Of a stretch of 64,000 bases of DNA, positions 43,201 through 54,818 are shown piece by piece. Source of the DNA: Erinaceus europaeus (Eukaryota > Chordata > Mammalia > Eulipotyphla > Erinaceidae); contig NW_026647605.1 in NCBI RefSeq assembly GCF_950295315.1, forward strand, positions 66,001 to 130,000, given 5' to 3'. How positions within the stretch are numbered: the stretch's first letter is position 1; every line of letters begins with the position of its first letter. The position numbers were made by a program, and so were the translations under genes. The notes under the pieces are model-generated. The model had not been told where the DNA came from. It did no database searches and saw only the letters and a list, made by a program, of their open reading frames with translations.

Positions 43201-46200
43201 GTGGGTGGTGGGTGGGTGTTTGGAGGGCATCTGGGTGGGTGGCAGGGTGGCTGGGTGGGCAGGTGGCTGGGTGGGAGGGTGGGTGGCTGGGCAGCTGGGT
43301 GGGTGGCTGGGCGGCTGGGTGGTTGGAGGGCGTCTGGGTGGGTGGCTGGATGGGCAGGTGGCTGGCTGGCTGGGTGGGTGGTGGGAGGGTGTTTGGAGGG
43401 CATCTGGGTGGGTGGCAGGGTGGCTGGGTGGCAGGTGGCTGGGTGAGCAGGTGGCTGGGTGGGTGGGTGTTTGGGAGGGTGACTGGGTGGGTGGCTGGAT
43501 GGTTGGAGGGCATCTGGGTGGGTGGCTGGGTGGGCAGGTGGCTGGCTGGGTGGGTGGTGGGTGGGTGTTTGGAGGGCATCTGGGTGGGTGGCAGGGTGGC
43601 TGGGTGGGCAGGTGGCTGGGTGGGCAGGTGGCTGGGCAGCTGGGTGGGTGGCTGGGCGGCTGGGTGGTTGGAGGGCATCTGGGTGGGTGGCTGGATGGGC
43701 AGGTGGCTGGCTGGCTGGGTGGGTGGTGGGAGGGTGTTTGGAGGGCATCTGGGTGGGTGGCAGGGTGGCTGGGTGGGCAGGTGGCTGGGTGGGAGGGTGG
43801 GTGGCTGGGCAGCTGGGTGGGTGGCTGGGCGGCTGGGTGGTTGGAGGGTGTCTGGGTGGGTGGCTGGATGGGCAGGTGGCTGGCTGGCTGGGTGGGTGGT
43901 GGGAGGGTGTTTGGAGGGCATCTGGGTGGGTGGCAGGGTGGCTGGGTGAGCAGGTGGCTGGGTGGGTGGGTGTTTGGGAGGGTGACTGGGTGGGTGGCTG
44001 GATGGTTGGAGGGCATCTGGGTGGGTGGCTGGGTGGGCAGGTGGCTGGCTGGGTGGGTGGTGGGTGGGTGTTTGGAGGGCATCTGGGTGGGTGGCAGGGT
44101 GGCTGGGTGGGCAGGTGGCTGGGTGGGAGGGTGGGTGGCTGGGCAGCTGGGTGGGTGGCTGGGCGGCTGGGTGGTTGGAGGGCGTCTGGGTGGGTGGCTG
44201 GATGGGCAGGTGGCTGGCTGGCTGGGTGGGTGGTGGGAGGGTGTTTGGAGGGCATCTGGGTGGGTGGCAGGGTGGCTGGGTGGCAGGTGGCTGGGTGGGC
44301 AGGTGGCTGGGTGGGTGGGTGTTTGGGAGGGTGACTGGGTGGGTGGCTGGGTGGTTGGAGGGCATCTGGGTGGGTGGCTGGATGGGCAGGTGGCTGGCTG
44401 GCTGTGGTGGGTGTTTGGAGGGCATCTGGGTGGGTGGCAGGGTGGCTGGGTGGGCAGGTGGCTGGGTGGGAGGGTGGGTGGCTGGGCAGCTGGGTGGGTG
44501 GCTGGGCGGCTGGGTGGTTGGAGGGCGTCTGGGTGGGTGGCTGGATGGGCAGGTGGCTGGCTGGCTGGGTGGGTGGTGGGAGGGTGTTTGGAGGGCATCT
44601 GGGTGGGTGGCAGGGTGGCTGGGTGAGCAGGTGGCTGGGTGGGTGGGTGTTTGGGAGGGTGACTGGGTGGGTGGCTGGATGGTTGGAGGGCATCTGGGTG
44701 GGTGGCTGGGTGGGCAGGTGGCTGGCTGGGTGGGTGGTGGGTGGGTGTTTGGAGGGCATCTGGGTGGGTGGCAGGGTGGCTGGGTGGGCAGGTGGCTGGG
44801 TGGGAGGGTGGGTGGCTGGGCAGCTGGGTGGGTGGCTGGGCGGCTGGGTGGTTGGAGGGCGTCTGGGTGGGTGGCTGGATGGGCAGGTGGCTGGCTGGCT
44901 GGGTGGGTGGTGGGTGGGTGTTTGGAGGGCATCTGGGTGGGTGGCAGGGTGGCTGGGCAGCTGGGTGGTTGGAGGGTGTCTGGGTGGGTGGCTGGGCAAG
45001 CTGGGCGGGCGGCTGGGTGGGTGGCTGGGTGGGCAGCTGGGCGGCTGGGTGGTTGGAGGGCGTCTGGGTGGGTGGCTGGGTGGGCAGGTGGCTGGGTGTG
45101 GGCGGCTGGGTGGTTGGAGGGCATCTGGGGTGGGCGGCTGGGTGGGCAGGTGGGGCAGCTGGGCAGGTGGCTGGGCGGGCGGCTGGGTGGCTGGGTGGGC
45201 AGGTGGGCGTCTGGCTGGCTGTGTGGCTGGGCGGCTGGGTGGGCAGGTGGCTGGGTGTCTGGGTGGGAGGGTGTCTGGGTGGGTGTTTGGGGCAGGTGGG
45301 TGACTGGCTGGGTGACTAGGCAGCTGGGTGGTTGGTTGGAGGGTGGGTGGGTGGTTGGCTGGGCAGCTGGGTGGTTGGGAGGGCAGCTGGGTGGGCAGGT
45401 GGCTGGGTGGGCGGCTGGGTGTTTGGGAGGGTGACTGGGCAGCTGGGTGGCTGGAGGGCATCTGGGTGGGTGGCTGGGTGGGGCAGGTGGGCAGGTGGCT
45501 GGGTGGGTGGGTTTTTGGGAGGGTGACTGGGTGGGTGGGTTTTTTGGGAGGGTGACTGGGTGGGTGGCTGGTTGGGTGGCTGGGTGGTTGGAGGGTGTCT
45601 GGGTGGTTGGCTGGGCGGCTGGGTGAGTGGCTGGGTGGGCAGGTGGCTGGGCGGCTGGGTGTTTGGGAGGGTGACTGGGCAGCTGGGTGGCTGGAGGGCA
45701 TCTGGGTGGGTGGCTGGGTGGCTCGGTGGTCAGGTGGCTGGGTGGTTGGGAGGGCGGCTCGGTGGGCAGCTGGGTTGTTGGGGAGGGCGGCTGGGGGGGC
45801 AGGCGGCTGGGTGGTTGGAGGGCGTCTGGGTGGGTGGCTGGGCGGCTGGGTGGGCAGCTGGGTGGCTGGGCGGCTGGGTGTTTGGGAGGGTGACTGGGCA
45901 GCTGGGTGGCTGGAGGGCATCTGGGTGGGTGGCTGGGTGGCTCGGTGGGCAGGTGGCTGGGTGGTTAGGAGGGCGGCTGGGTGGGCAGCTGGGTGGGCAG
46001 GCGGCTGGGTGGTTGGAGGGCGTCTGGGTGGGTGGCTGGGCGGCTGGGTGGGTGGCTGGGTGGGCAGCTGGGTGGCTGGGCGGCTGGGTGGGCAGGTGCC
46101 TGGGTGGCTGGGTGGTCGGCTGGGTGTTTGGGAGGGTGACTGGGTGACTGGGTGTTTGGGTGGCTGGGCGGCTGGGTGGGTGGCTGGGTGGGCAGCTGGG

Positions 46201-49200
46201 TGGCTGGGCGGCTGGGTGGGCAGGTGCCTGGGTGGCTGGGTGGTCGGCTGGGTGTTTGGGAGGGTGACTGGGCATCTGGGTGGGTGGCTGGGTGGGCAGG
46301 TGGGCAGGTGGCTGGGTGGGTGGGTTTTTGGGAGGGTGACTGGGTGGCTGGGTGGGTGGCTGGGTGGTTGGAGGGCGGCTGGGTAGGTGTGTGGCTGGGT
46401 GGGTGGCTGGGTGGGCAGGTGGGCGGGTGGGTGTTTGGGAGGGTCACTGGGTGGCTGGGTGGTTGGAGGGCATCTGGCTGGGCTGCTGGGTGGCTGGGTG
46501 GGCAGGTGGCTGGTTGTCTGGGTGGGAGGGTGTCTGGGTGGGTGTTTGGGCAGGTGGGTGACTGGCTGGGTGACTAGGCAGCTGGGTGGCTGGGTGGGTG
46601 GTTGGAGGGCGGCTGGGTGGGCGGCTGGGTGTTTGGGAGGGTGACTGGGCAGCTGGGTGGTTGGAGGGCATCTGGGTGGGTGGCTGAGTGGCTCGGTGGG
46701 CAGGTGGCTGGGTGTTTGGGAGGGTGGCTGGGTGGGCAGTTGGGTGGCTGGGCGGCTGGGTGGGCAGGTGAGTGGTTGGCTGGGTGGGTGGCTGGGTGGG
46801 CAGGTGGGTGTTTGGGAGGGTGCCTGGGTGGCTGTGTGGGCAGTTGGGCGGCTGGGTGGGCAGGTGGCTGGGTGGGCAGGTGGGCGGCTGGGCGGGTGGC
46901 TGGGTGGGCAGGTGGCTGGGTGTTTGGGAGGGTGGCTGGGTGGCTGGGTGGTTGGAGGGCATCTTGGTGGGTGGCCGGGTGGCTGGCTGGCCAGGTGGCT
47001 GGGCGGCTGGGTGGGCGAGTGGGTGGTTGGCTGGGTGGCTGGGTGGTTGGAGCGCGGCTGGGTGGGTGGCTGGGCGGCTGGGTGGTTGGAGGGCATCTGG
47101 GTGGGTGGCTGGATGGGCAGGTGGCTGGCTGGCTGGGTGGGTGGTGGGAGGGTGTTTGGAGGGCATCTGGGTGGGTGGCAGGGTGGCTGGGTGGGCAGGT
47201 GGCTGGGTGGGAGGGTGGGTGGCTGGGCAGCTGGGTGGGTGGCTGGGCGGCTGGGTGGTTGGAGGGTGTCTGGGTGGGTGGCTGGATGGGCAGGTGGCTG
47301 GCTGGCTGGGTGGGTGGTGGGAGGGTGTTTGGAGGGCATCTGGGTGGGTGGCAGGGTGGCTGGGTGAGCAGGTGGCTGGGTGGGTGGGTGTTTGGGAGGG
47401 TGACTGGGTGGGTGGCTGGATGGTTGGAGGGCATCTGGGTGGGTGGCTGGGTGGGCAGGTGGCTGGCTGGGTGGGTGGTGGGTGGGTGTTTGGAGGGCAT
47501 CTGGGTGGGTGGCAGGGTGGCTGGGTGGGCAGGTGGCTGGGTGGGAGGGTGGGTGGCTGGGCAGCTGGGTGGGTGGCTGGGCGGCTGGGTGGTTGGAGGG
47601 CGTCTGGGTGGGTGGCTGGATGGGCAGGTGGCTGGCTGGCTGGGTGGGTGGTGGGAGGGTGTTTGGAGGGCATCTGGGTGGGTGGCAGGGTGGCTGGGTG
47701 GCAGGTGGCTGGGTGAGCAGGTGGCTGGGTGGGTGGGTGTTTGGGAGGGTGACTGGGTGGGTGGCTGGATGGTTGGAGGGCATCTGGGTGGGTGGCTGGG
47801 TGGGCAGGTGGCTGGCTGGGTGGGTGGTGGGTGGGTGTTTGGAGGGCATCTGGGTGGGTGGCAGGGTGGCTGGGTGGGCAGGTGGCTGGGTGGGAGGGTG
47901 GGTGGCTGGGCAGCTGGGTGGGTGGCTGGGCGGCTGGGTGGTTGGAGGGCATCTGGGTGGGTGGCTGGATGGGCAGGTGGCTGGCTGGCTGGGTGGGTGG
48001 TGGGAGGGTGTTTGGAGGGCATCTGGGTGGGTGGCAGGGTGGCTGGGTGGGCAGGTGGCTGGGTGGGAGGGTGGGTGGCTGGGCAGCTGGGTGGGTGGCT
48101 GGGCGGCTGGGTGGTTGGAGGGTGTCTGGGTGGGTGGCTGGATGGGCAGGTGGCTGGCTGGCTGGGTGGGTGGTGGGAGGGTGTTTGGAGGGCATCTGGG
48201 TGGGTGGCAGGGTGGCTGGGTGAGCAGGTGGCTGGGTGGGTGGGTGTTTGGGAGGGTGACTGGGTGGGTGGCTGGATGGTTGGAGGGCATCTGGGTGGGT
48301 GGCTGGGTGGGCAGGTGGCTGGCTGGGTGGGTGGTGGGTGGGTGTTTGGAGGGCATCTGGGTGGGTGGCAGGGTGGCTGGGTGGGCAGGTGGCTGGGTGG
48401 GAGGGTGGGTGGCTGGGCAGCTGGGTGGGTGGCTGGGCGGCTGGGTGGTTGGAGGGCGTCTGGGTGGGTGGCTGGATGGGCAGGTGGCTGGCTGGCTGGG
48501 TGGGTGGTGGGAGGGTGTTTGGAGGGCATCTGGGTGGGTGGCAGGGTGGCTGGGTGGCAGGTGGCTGGGTGAGCAGGTGGCTGGGTGGGTGGGTGTTTGG
48601 GAGGGTGACTGGGTGGGTGGCTGGATGGTTGGAGGGCATCTGGGTGGGTGGCTGGGTGGGCAGGTGGCTGGCTGGGTGGGTGGTGGGTGGGTGTTTGGAG
48701 GGCATCTGGGTGGGTGGCAGGGTGGCTGGGTGGGCAGGTGGCTGGGTGGGCAGGTGGCTGGGCAGCTGGGTGGGTGGCTGGGCGGCTGGGTGGTTGGAGG
48801 GCATCTGGGTGGGTGGCTGGATGGGCAGGTGGCTGGCTGGCTGGGTGGGTGGTGGGAGGGTGTTTGGAGGGCATCTGGGTGGGTGGCAGGGTGGCTGGGT
48901 GGGCAGGTGGCTGGGTGGGAGGGTGGGTGGCTGGGCAGCTGGGTGGGTGGCTGGGCGGCTGGGTGGTTGGAGGGTGTCTGGGTGGGTGGCTGGATGGGCA
49001 GGTGGCTGGCTGGCTGGGTGGGTGGTGGGAGGGTGTTTGGAGGGCATCTGGGTGGGTGGCAGGGTGGCTGGGTGAGCAGGTGGCTGGGTGGGTGGGTGTT
49101 TGGGAGGGTGACTGGGTGGGTGGCTGGATGGTTGGAGGGCATCTGGGTGGGTGGCTGGGTGGGCAGGTGGCTGGCTGGGTGGGTGGTGGGTGGGTGTTTG

Positions 49201-52200
49201 GAGGGCATCTGGGTGGGTGGCAGGGTGGCTGGGTGGGCAGGTGGCTGGGTGGGAGGGTGGGTGGCTGGGCAGCTGGGTGGGTGGCTGGGCGGCTGGGTGG
49301 TTGGAGGGCGTCTGGGTGGGTGGCTGGATGGGCAGGTGGCTGGCTGGCTGGGTGGGTGGTGGGAGGGTGTTTGGAGGGCATCTGGGTGGGTGGCAGGGTG
49401 GCTGGGTGGCAGGTGGCTGGGTGGGCAGGTGGCTGGGTGGGTGGGTGTTTGGGAGGGTGACTGGGTGGGTGGCTGGGTGGTTGGAGGGCATCTGGGTGGG
49501 TGGCTGGATGGGCAGGTGGCTGGCTGGCTGGGTGGGTGGTGGTGGGTGTTTGGAGGGCATCTGGGTGGGTGGCAGGGTGGCTGGGTGGGCAGGTGGCTGG
49601 GTGGGAGGGTGGGTGGCTGGGCAGCTGGGTGGGTGGCTGGGCGGCTGGGTGGTTGGAGGGCGTCTGGGTGGGTGGCTGGATGGGCAGGTGGCTGGCTGGC
49701 TGGGTGGGTGGTGGGAGGGTGTTTGGAGGGCATCTGGGTGGGTGGCAGGGTGGCTGGGTGAGCAGGTGGCTGGGTGGGTGGGTGTTTGGGAGGGTGACTG
49801 GGTGGGTGGCTGGATGGTTGGAGGGCATCTGGGTGGGTGGCTGGGTGGGCAGGTGGCTGGCTGGGTGGGTGGTGGGTGGGTGTTTGGAGGGCATCTGGGT
49901 GGGTGGCAGGGTGGCTGGGTGGGCAGGTGGCTGGGTGGGAGGGTGGGTGGCTGGGCAGCTGGGTGGGTGGCTGGGCGGCTGGGTGGTTGGAGGGCGTCTG
50001 GGTGGGTGGCTGGATGGGCAGGTGGCTGGCTGGCTGGGTGGGTGGTGGGTGGGTGTTTGGAGGGCATCTGGGTGGGTGGCAGGGTGGCTGGGCAGCTGGG
50101 TGGTTGGAGGGTGTCTGGGTGGGTGGCTGGGCAGCTGGGCGGGCGGCTGGGTGGGTGGCTGGGTGGGCAGCTGGGCGGCTGGGTGGTTGGAGGGCGTCTG
50201 GGTGGGTGGCTGGGTGGGCAGGTGGCTGGGTGGGCGGCTGGGTGGTTGGAGGGCATCTGGGTGGGCGGCTGGGTGGGCAGGTGGGCAGCTGGGCAGGTGG
50301 CTGGGCGGGCGGCTGGGTGGCTGGGTGGGCAGGTGGGCGTCTGGCTGGCTGTGTGGCTGGGCGGCTGGGTGGGCAGGTGGCTGGGTGTCTGGGTGGGAGG
50401 GTGTCTGGGTGGGTGTTTGGGCAGGTGGGTGACTGGCTGGGTGACTAGGCAGCTGGGTGGTTGGTTGGAGGGTGGGTGGGTGGTTGGCTGGGCAGCTGGG
50501 TGGTTGGGAGGGCAGCTGGGTGGGCAGGTGGCTGGGTGGGCGGCTGGGTGTTTGGGAGGGTGACTGGGCAGCTGGGTGGCTGGAGGGCATCTGGGTGGGT
50601 GGCTGGGTGGGCAGGTGGGCAGGTGGCTGGGTGGGTGGGTTTTTGGGAGGGTGACTGGGTGGGTGGGTTTTTGGGAGGGTGACTGGGTGGGTGGCTGGTT
50701 GGGTGGCTGGGTGGTTGGAGGGTGTCTGGGTGGTTGGCTGGGCGGCTGGGTGAGTGGCTGGGTGGGCAGGTGGCTGGGCGGCTGGGTGTTTGGGAGGGTG
50801 ACTGGGCAGCTGGGTGGCTGGAGGGCATCTGGGTGGGTGGCTGGGTGGCTCGGTGGTCAGGTGGCTGGGTGGTTGGGAGGGCGGCTCGGTGGGCAGCTGG
50901 GTTGTTGGGAGGGCGGCTGGGTGGGCAGGCGGCTGGGTGGTTGGAGGGCGTCTGGGTGGGTGGCTGGGCGGCTGGGTGGGCAGCTGGGTGGCTGGGCGGC
51001 TGGGTGTTTGGGAGGGTGACTGGGCAGCTGGGTGGCTGGAGGGCATCTGGGTGGGTGGCTGGGTGGCTCGGTGGGCAGGTGGCTGGGTGGTTAGGAGGGC
51101 GGCTGGGTGGGCAGCTGGGTGGGCAGGCGGCTGGGTGGTTGGAGGGCGTCTGGGTGGGTGGCTGGGCGGCTGGGTGGGTGGCTGGGTGGGCAGCTGGGTG
51201 GCTGGGCGGCTGGGTGGGCAGGTGCCTGGGTGGCTGGGTGGTCGGCTGGGTGTTTGGGAGGGTGACTGGGTGACTGGGTGTTTGGGTGGCTGGGCGGCTG
51301 GGTGGGTGGCTGGGTGGGCAGCTGGGTGGCTGGGCGGCTGGGTGGGCAGGTGCCTGGGTGGCTGGGTGGTCGGCTGGGTGTTTGGGAGGGTGACTGGGCA
51401 TCTGGGTGGGTGGCTGGGTGGGCAGGTGGGCAGGTGGCTGGGTGGGTGGGTTTTTGGGAGGGTGACTGGGTGGCTGGGTGGGTGGCTGGGTGGTTGGAGG
51501 GCGGCTGGGTAGGTGTGTGGCTGGGTGGGTGGCTGGGTGGGCAGGTGGGCGGGTGGGTGTTTGGGAGGGTCACTGGGTGGCTGGGTGGTTGGAGGGCATC
51601 TGGCTGGGCTGCTGGGTGGCTGGGTGGGCAGGTGGCTGGTTGTCTGGGTGGGAGGGTGTCTGGGTGGGTGTTTGGGCAGGTGGGTGACTGGCTGGGTGAC
51701 TAGGCAGCTGGGTGGCTGGGTGGGTGGTTGGAGGGCGGCTGGGTGGGCGGCTGGGTGTTTGGGAGGGTGACTGGGCAGCTGGGTGGTTGGAGGGCATCTG
51801 GGTGGGTGGCTGAGTGGCTCGGTGGGCAGGTGGCTGGGTGTTTGGGAGGGTGGCTGGGTGGGCAGTTGGGTGGCTGGGCGGCTGGGTGGGCAGGTGAGTG
51901 GTTGGCTGGGTGGGTGGCTGGGTGGGCAGGTGGGTGTTTGGGAGGGTGCCTGGGTGGCTGTGTGGGCAGTTGGGCGGCTGGGTGGGCAGGTGGCTGGGTG
52001 GGCAGGTGGGCGGCTGGGCGGGTGGCTGGGTGGGCAGGTGGCTGGGTGTTTGGGAGGGTGGCTGGGTGGCTGGGTGGTTGGAGGGCATCTTGGTGGGTGG
52101 CCGGGTGGCTGGCTGGCCAGGTGGCTGGGCGGCTGGGTGGGCGAGTGGGTGGTTGGCTGGGTGGCTGGGTGGTTGGAGCGCGGCTGGGTGGGTGGCTGGG

Positions 52201-52466
52201 CGGCTGGGTGGGAGGGGGCTGGGAGGGTGGTTGGTGGCTGGGTGGGTGTTCGGGCAGGTGGCTGGGTGGGTGGCTGGGTGGCTGGGTGGGCAGGTGGCTG
52301 GGTGGGCGGGTGTCTGGGTGGGTGTTTGGGCAGGTGGGTGACTAGGCAGCTGGGTGGGTGGCTGGGCGGCTGGGCAGGTGGCTGGGCGGCTGGGCGGTTG
52401 GGTGGGCAGGTGGCTGGGAGGGCGGCTGGGCAGGTGGCTGGGTGGTTGGGGAGTGGGTGGCTGGGT
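37270..52466. repeat. Giant minisatellite, GGGTGGCTGGGTGGGCAGGT type, 15.2 kb
   Basis: Words are GGCTGGGTGGGCAGGTGGCT, GGTTGGAGGGCGTCTGGGTG, GGGTGTTTGGGAGGGTGACT and GGTGGCAGGGTGGCTGG. An 88-bp direct duplication at 37278-37453 opens the array. From about 37.4 to 44.9 kb, sub-units of 349 and 507 bp alternate (an 856-bp composite), and blocks recur at 2,549 bp. The section from about 41.93 to 47.06 kb is duplicated in tandem at 47.06 to 52.19 kb, offset 5,126 bp. The plus strand is G/T-rich. Proline-, histidine- and threonine-rich minus-strand frames of up to thousands of codons exist only because the units lack stop codons. Confidence 0.97.
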
Positions 52467-52518
52467 GGGCTATTCTAGAATGTTCACCTGATTCTGTTCC
52501 ATTCTATTCATTCTATTC
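52467..52518. repeat. Left remnant of an ATTCT block
   Basis: CTATTCTAGAATGTTCACCT (52470-52489) followed by a short ATTCTATTCATTCTATTC run and a T tract. The first part matches 16492-16511 except for two bases. The SINE at 52519-52868 separates this remnant from the ATTCT array that resumes at 52869. Confidence 0.75.
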
Positions 52519-52868
52519 TTTTTTTTTTTCCTCCTCCAGGGTTACTGCTGGGCTGGGTGCCTGCACCATGAATCCACCGCTCCTGGAGGCCATTTTTCCC
52601 CCTTTTGTTGCCCTTGTTGTAGCTTCGTTGTGGTTATTATTATTGCCCTTGTTGACGCAATTCGTTGTTGGCTAGGACAGAGAGAAATGGAGAGAGGAGG
52701 GGAAGACAGAGAGGGGGAGAGAAAGACAGACACCTGCAGACCTGCTTCACCGCCTGGGAAGCGACTCCCCTGCAGGTGGGGAGCCGGGGGCTCGAACCGG
52801 GATCCTTACGCCAGTCCCTGCGCTTTGCGCCACCTGCGCTTAACCCGCTGCGCCACCGCCCGACCCCC
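52519..52868 (-). mobile_element. Near-full-length tRNA-derived SINE, hedgehog-type
   Basis: On the minus strand it starts GGGGGTCGGGCGGTGGCGCA. The A box is TGGCGCAGCGG (one mismatch from TGGCNNAGTGG) and the B box is GGTTCGAGCCC, perfect. Next come GGCTCCCCACCTGCAGGGGA, a TCTTTCTCTCCCCCTCTCTG block, AACAACGAATTGCGTC, ATAATAATAACC and AAAAATGGCCTCCAGGAGCG, ending in an A tract (plus-strand T tract 52519-52529). It is about 350 bp, the most complete SINE in the window. The family is recognised from memory as erinaceid. It sits inside an ATTCT block. Confidence 0.9.
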
Positions 52869-54222
52869 TATTCTATTCTATCCTATCCTATCCTATCCTA
52901 TCCTATCCTATCCTATCCTATCCTATCCTATCCTATCCTATCCTATCCTATCCTATCCTATCCTATTCCATTCCAGCTTATTCTATTCTATTCTATTCTA
53001 TTCTATTCTATTCTATTCTATTCTATTCTATTCATTCTATTCTATTCATTCTGTTCTATTCATTCTATTCTATTCATTCTATTCTATTCATTCTATTCTA
53101 TTCATTCTATTCTATTCATTCTATTCTGTTTTATTCTATTCTATTCATTCTATCCTATCCTATTCTGTTAATTCTACTCTATTCTATTCATTCTATTCAT
53201 CCTGTCCTATTCTATTCATTCTATTCTATTCTATTCTATCCTATCCTATCCTATTCTGTTCATTCTATTCTATTTTATTATATTCTATTCATCCTATCCT
53301 ATCCTATTCTATTCATTCTATTCTATTGTATTCTATTCTATTCATTCTATTCTATTCATTCTATCCTATCCTATTCTGTTAATTCTACTCTATTCTATTC
53401 ATTCTATTCATCCTGTCCTATTCTATTCATTCTATTCTATTCATTCTATTCTATTCATTCTATTCTATTCTATTCTATTCTGTCCTATCCTATTCTGTTC
53501 ATTCTATTCTATTTTATTATATTCTATTCATCCTATCCTATCCTATTCTATTCTATTCTATTCATTCTATTCTATTCTATTCTATTCATCCTATCCTATC
53601 CTACTATGTCCTATTCTATTCTATTCTATTCATTCTATTCTGTTCTATTCTATTCATTCTATTCATCCTATCCTATCCTATTCTGTTCATTCTATTCTGT
53701 TCTATCTATTCTATTTTATTCTATTCTATTCATCCTATCTTATTCTATTCTATTCATTCTACTCTATTCTATTCTATTTTATCTATTCTATTCTATTCTA
53801 TTCATCCTATTCTATTCTATTCATTCTATTCTATTCTATTCATTCTATTCTACTTTATCTATTTTATTCTATTCATCCTATCCTGTCCTATTCATTCTAT
53901 TCTATTCATTCTACTCTATTCTATTCTATTCTGTTCTGTTCTATTCTATTCATTCTATTCTATTCTATCCTATCCTATCCTATTCTATTAATTCTATTCT
54001 ACACTATTCTATTCTATTCATTCTATCCTATTCATTCTACACTATTCTATTCTATTCTATTCATTCTATTCTATTCATTCTATTCTATTCTATTCTATTC
54101 TATTCTACTCATTCTATTCTATCGTATAATACTCTAATTTCATATTCTATTCCATCCTATCCTATCCCATTCCATTCTAGCATATTCTATTCTGTCCTGT
54201 TCTATTTTATTCTACTTAAAAA
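52869..54222. repeat. ATTCT/CCTAT pentanucleotide array
   Basis: It opens with a pure CCTAT run (about 52880-52960), then ATTCT with CATTCTATTC interruptions, then CATCCTATCCTATT blocks. Segments near 53140-53260 and 53360-53480 are near-duplicates. Near 54170 it contains CATTCTAGCATATTCTATTC, one base from the anchor that recurs in the 18-20 kb part of the larger array. Confidence 0.95.
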
Positions 54223-54224
54223 AA

Positions 54225-54422
54225 TTTTATTTATCTATTATTTTCTTGACTGGATACAGACAGCCAGAGAGCAAGAGGGAAAGGAGTGGGAGAGAGGGAG
54301 AGAGACAGAGAGACCCCTGCAGCCCCGCCTCACCCCCCGCAGGTGGGGACCGGGGGCTCGAACCCGGGTCCTTGCACATCGTAATCCATGCGCCCAACCC
54401 GGTGCGCCACCACCCGGCCCCC
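54225..54422 (-). mobile_element. tRNA-derived SINE, long family
   Basis: On the minus strand: GGGGCCGGGTGGTGGCGCAC (A box region TGGCGCACCGG), then ACCCGGGTTCGAGCCCCC (perfect B box), CCCCACCTGCGGGGGGTGAG, GGGGCTGCAGGGGTCTCTCT, a CT-rich 3' region, and AAAATAATAGATAAATAAAA as tail. The element is nearly complete at about 198 bp and lies at the right border of the ATTCT array. Confidence 0.88.
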
Positions 54423-54818
54423 AGCCGGTGACGTTCACTCGATCCTACTACATTTGACACTCCTCTCTCGCCCGAGGATGCGTTCTATTCTTTCTACCCT
54501 CTGCTTTTTCTTTTTACAAGCTCTGCCTTCATGTCTTTATTTTCCTTCTGTTGGCCAAGACGGAGAGAACGTGAGAGCAGAGGGAGAGACGGAGAGACGG
54601 AGACCCGCCTGCAGCTCCGGGAGCCGTGCTATTCCTCCTTTTGTGTTTCTTCCTTCCACGGGGGCTCACAGACGGTCGGTTTCCCATCCGCTTTGCTTTG
54701 CGCCGGTCCCTGTGTCTCGTTCCCTCTGCGCCACCTACGGAGGGAGCCGTCGGGAGCTGCCGTTGGCGTCTTCACTTCAGCGCCTGGACTTCCATCCACC
54801 TGGTCTCATAGACAGAAA
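54423..54818 (-). mobile_element. Spacer with a decayed SINE
   Basis: The central part (about 54520-54745) keeps the order of the long SINE family on the minus strand: GGTGGCGCAGAGGGAACGAG, a diverged B box region, GCTGCAGGCGGGTCTCCGTC and a CT-rich end at TTCTCTCCGTCTTGGCCAAC. The outer parts are unique. No gene is evident. Confidence 0.5.

Noticed and set aside
37161..49733. A minus-strand reading frame of more than 4,000 codons rich in Pro, His, Thr and Ser, and overlapping shorter ones
   Set aside because: The interval is a G/T-rich minisatellite whose complement seldom forms stop codons. Both strands and several frames are open at the same place. Key period lengths (349, 5,126) are not multiples of three, and there is no promoter, splice or start context.
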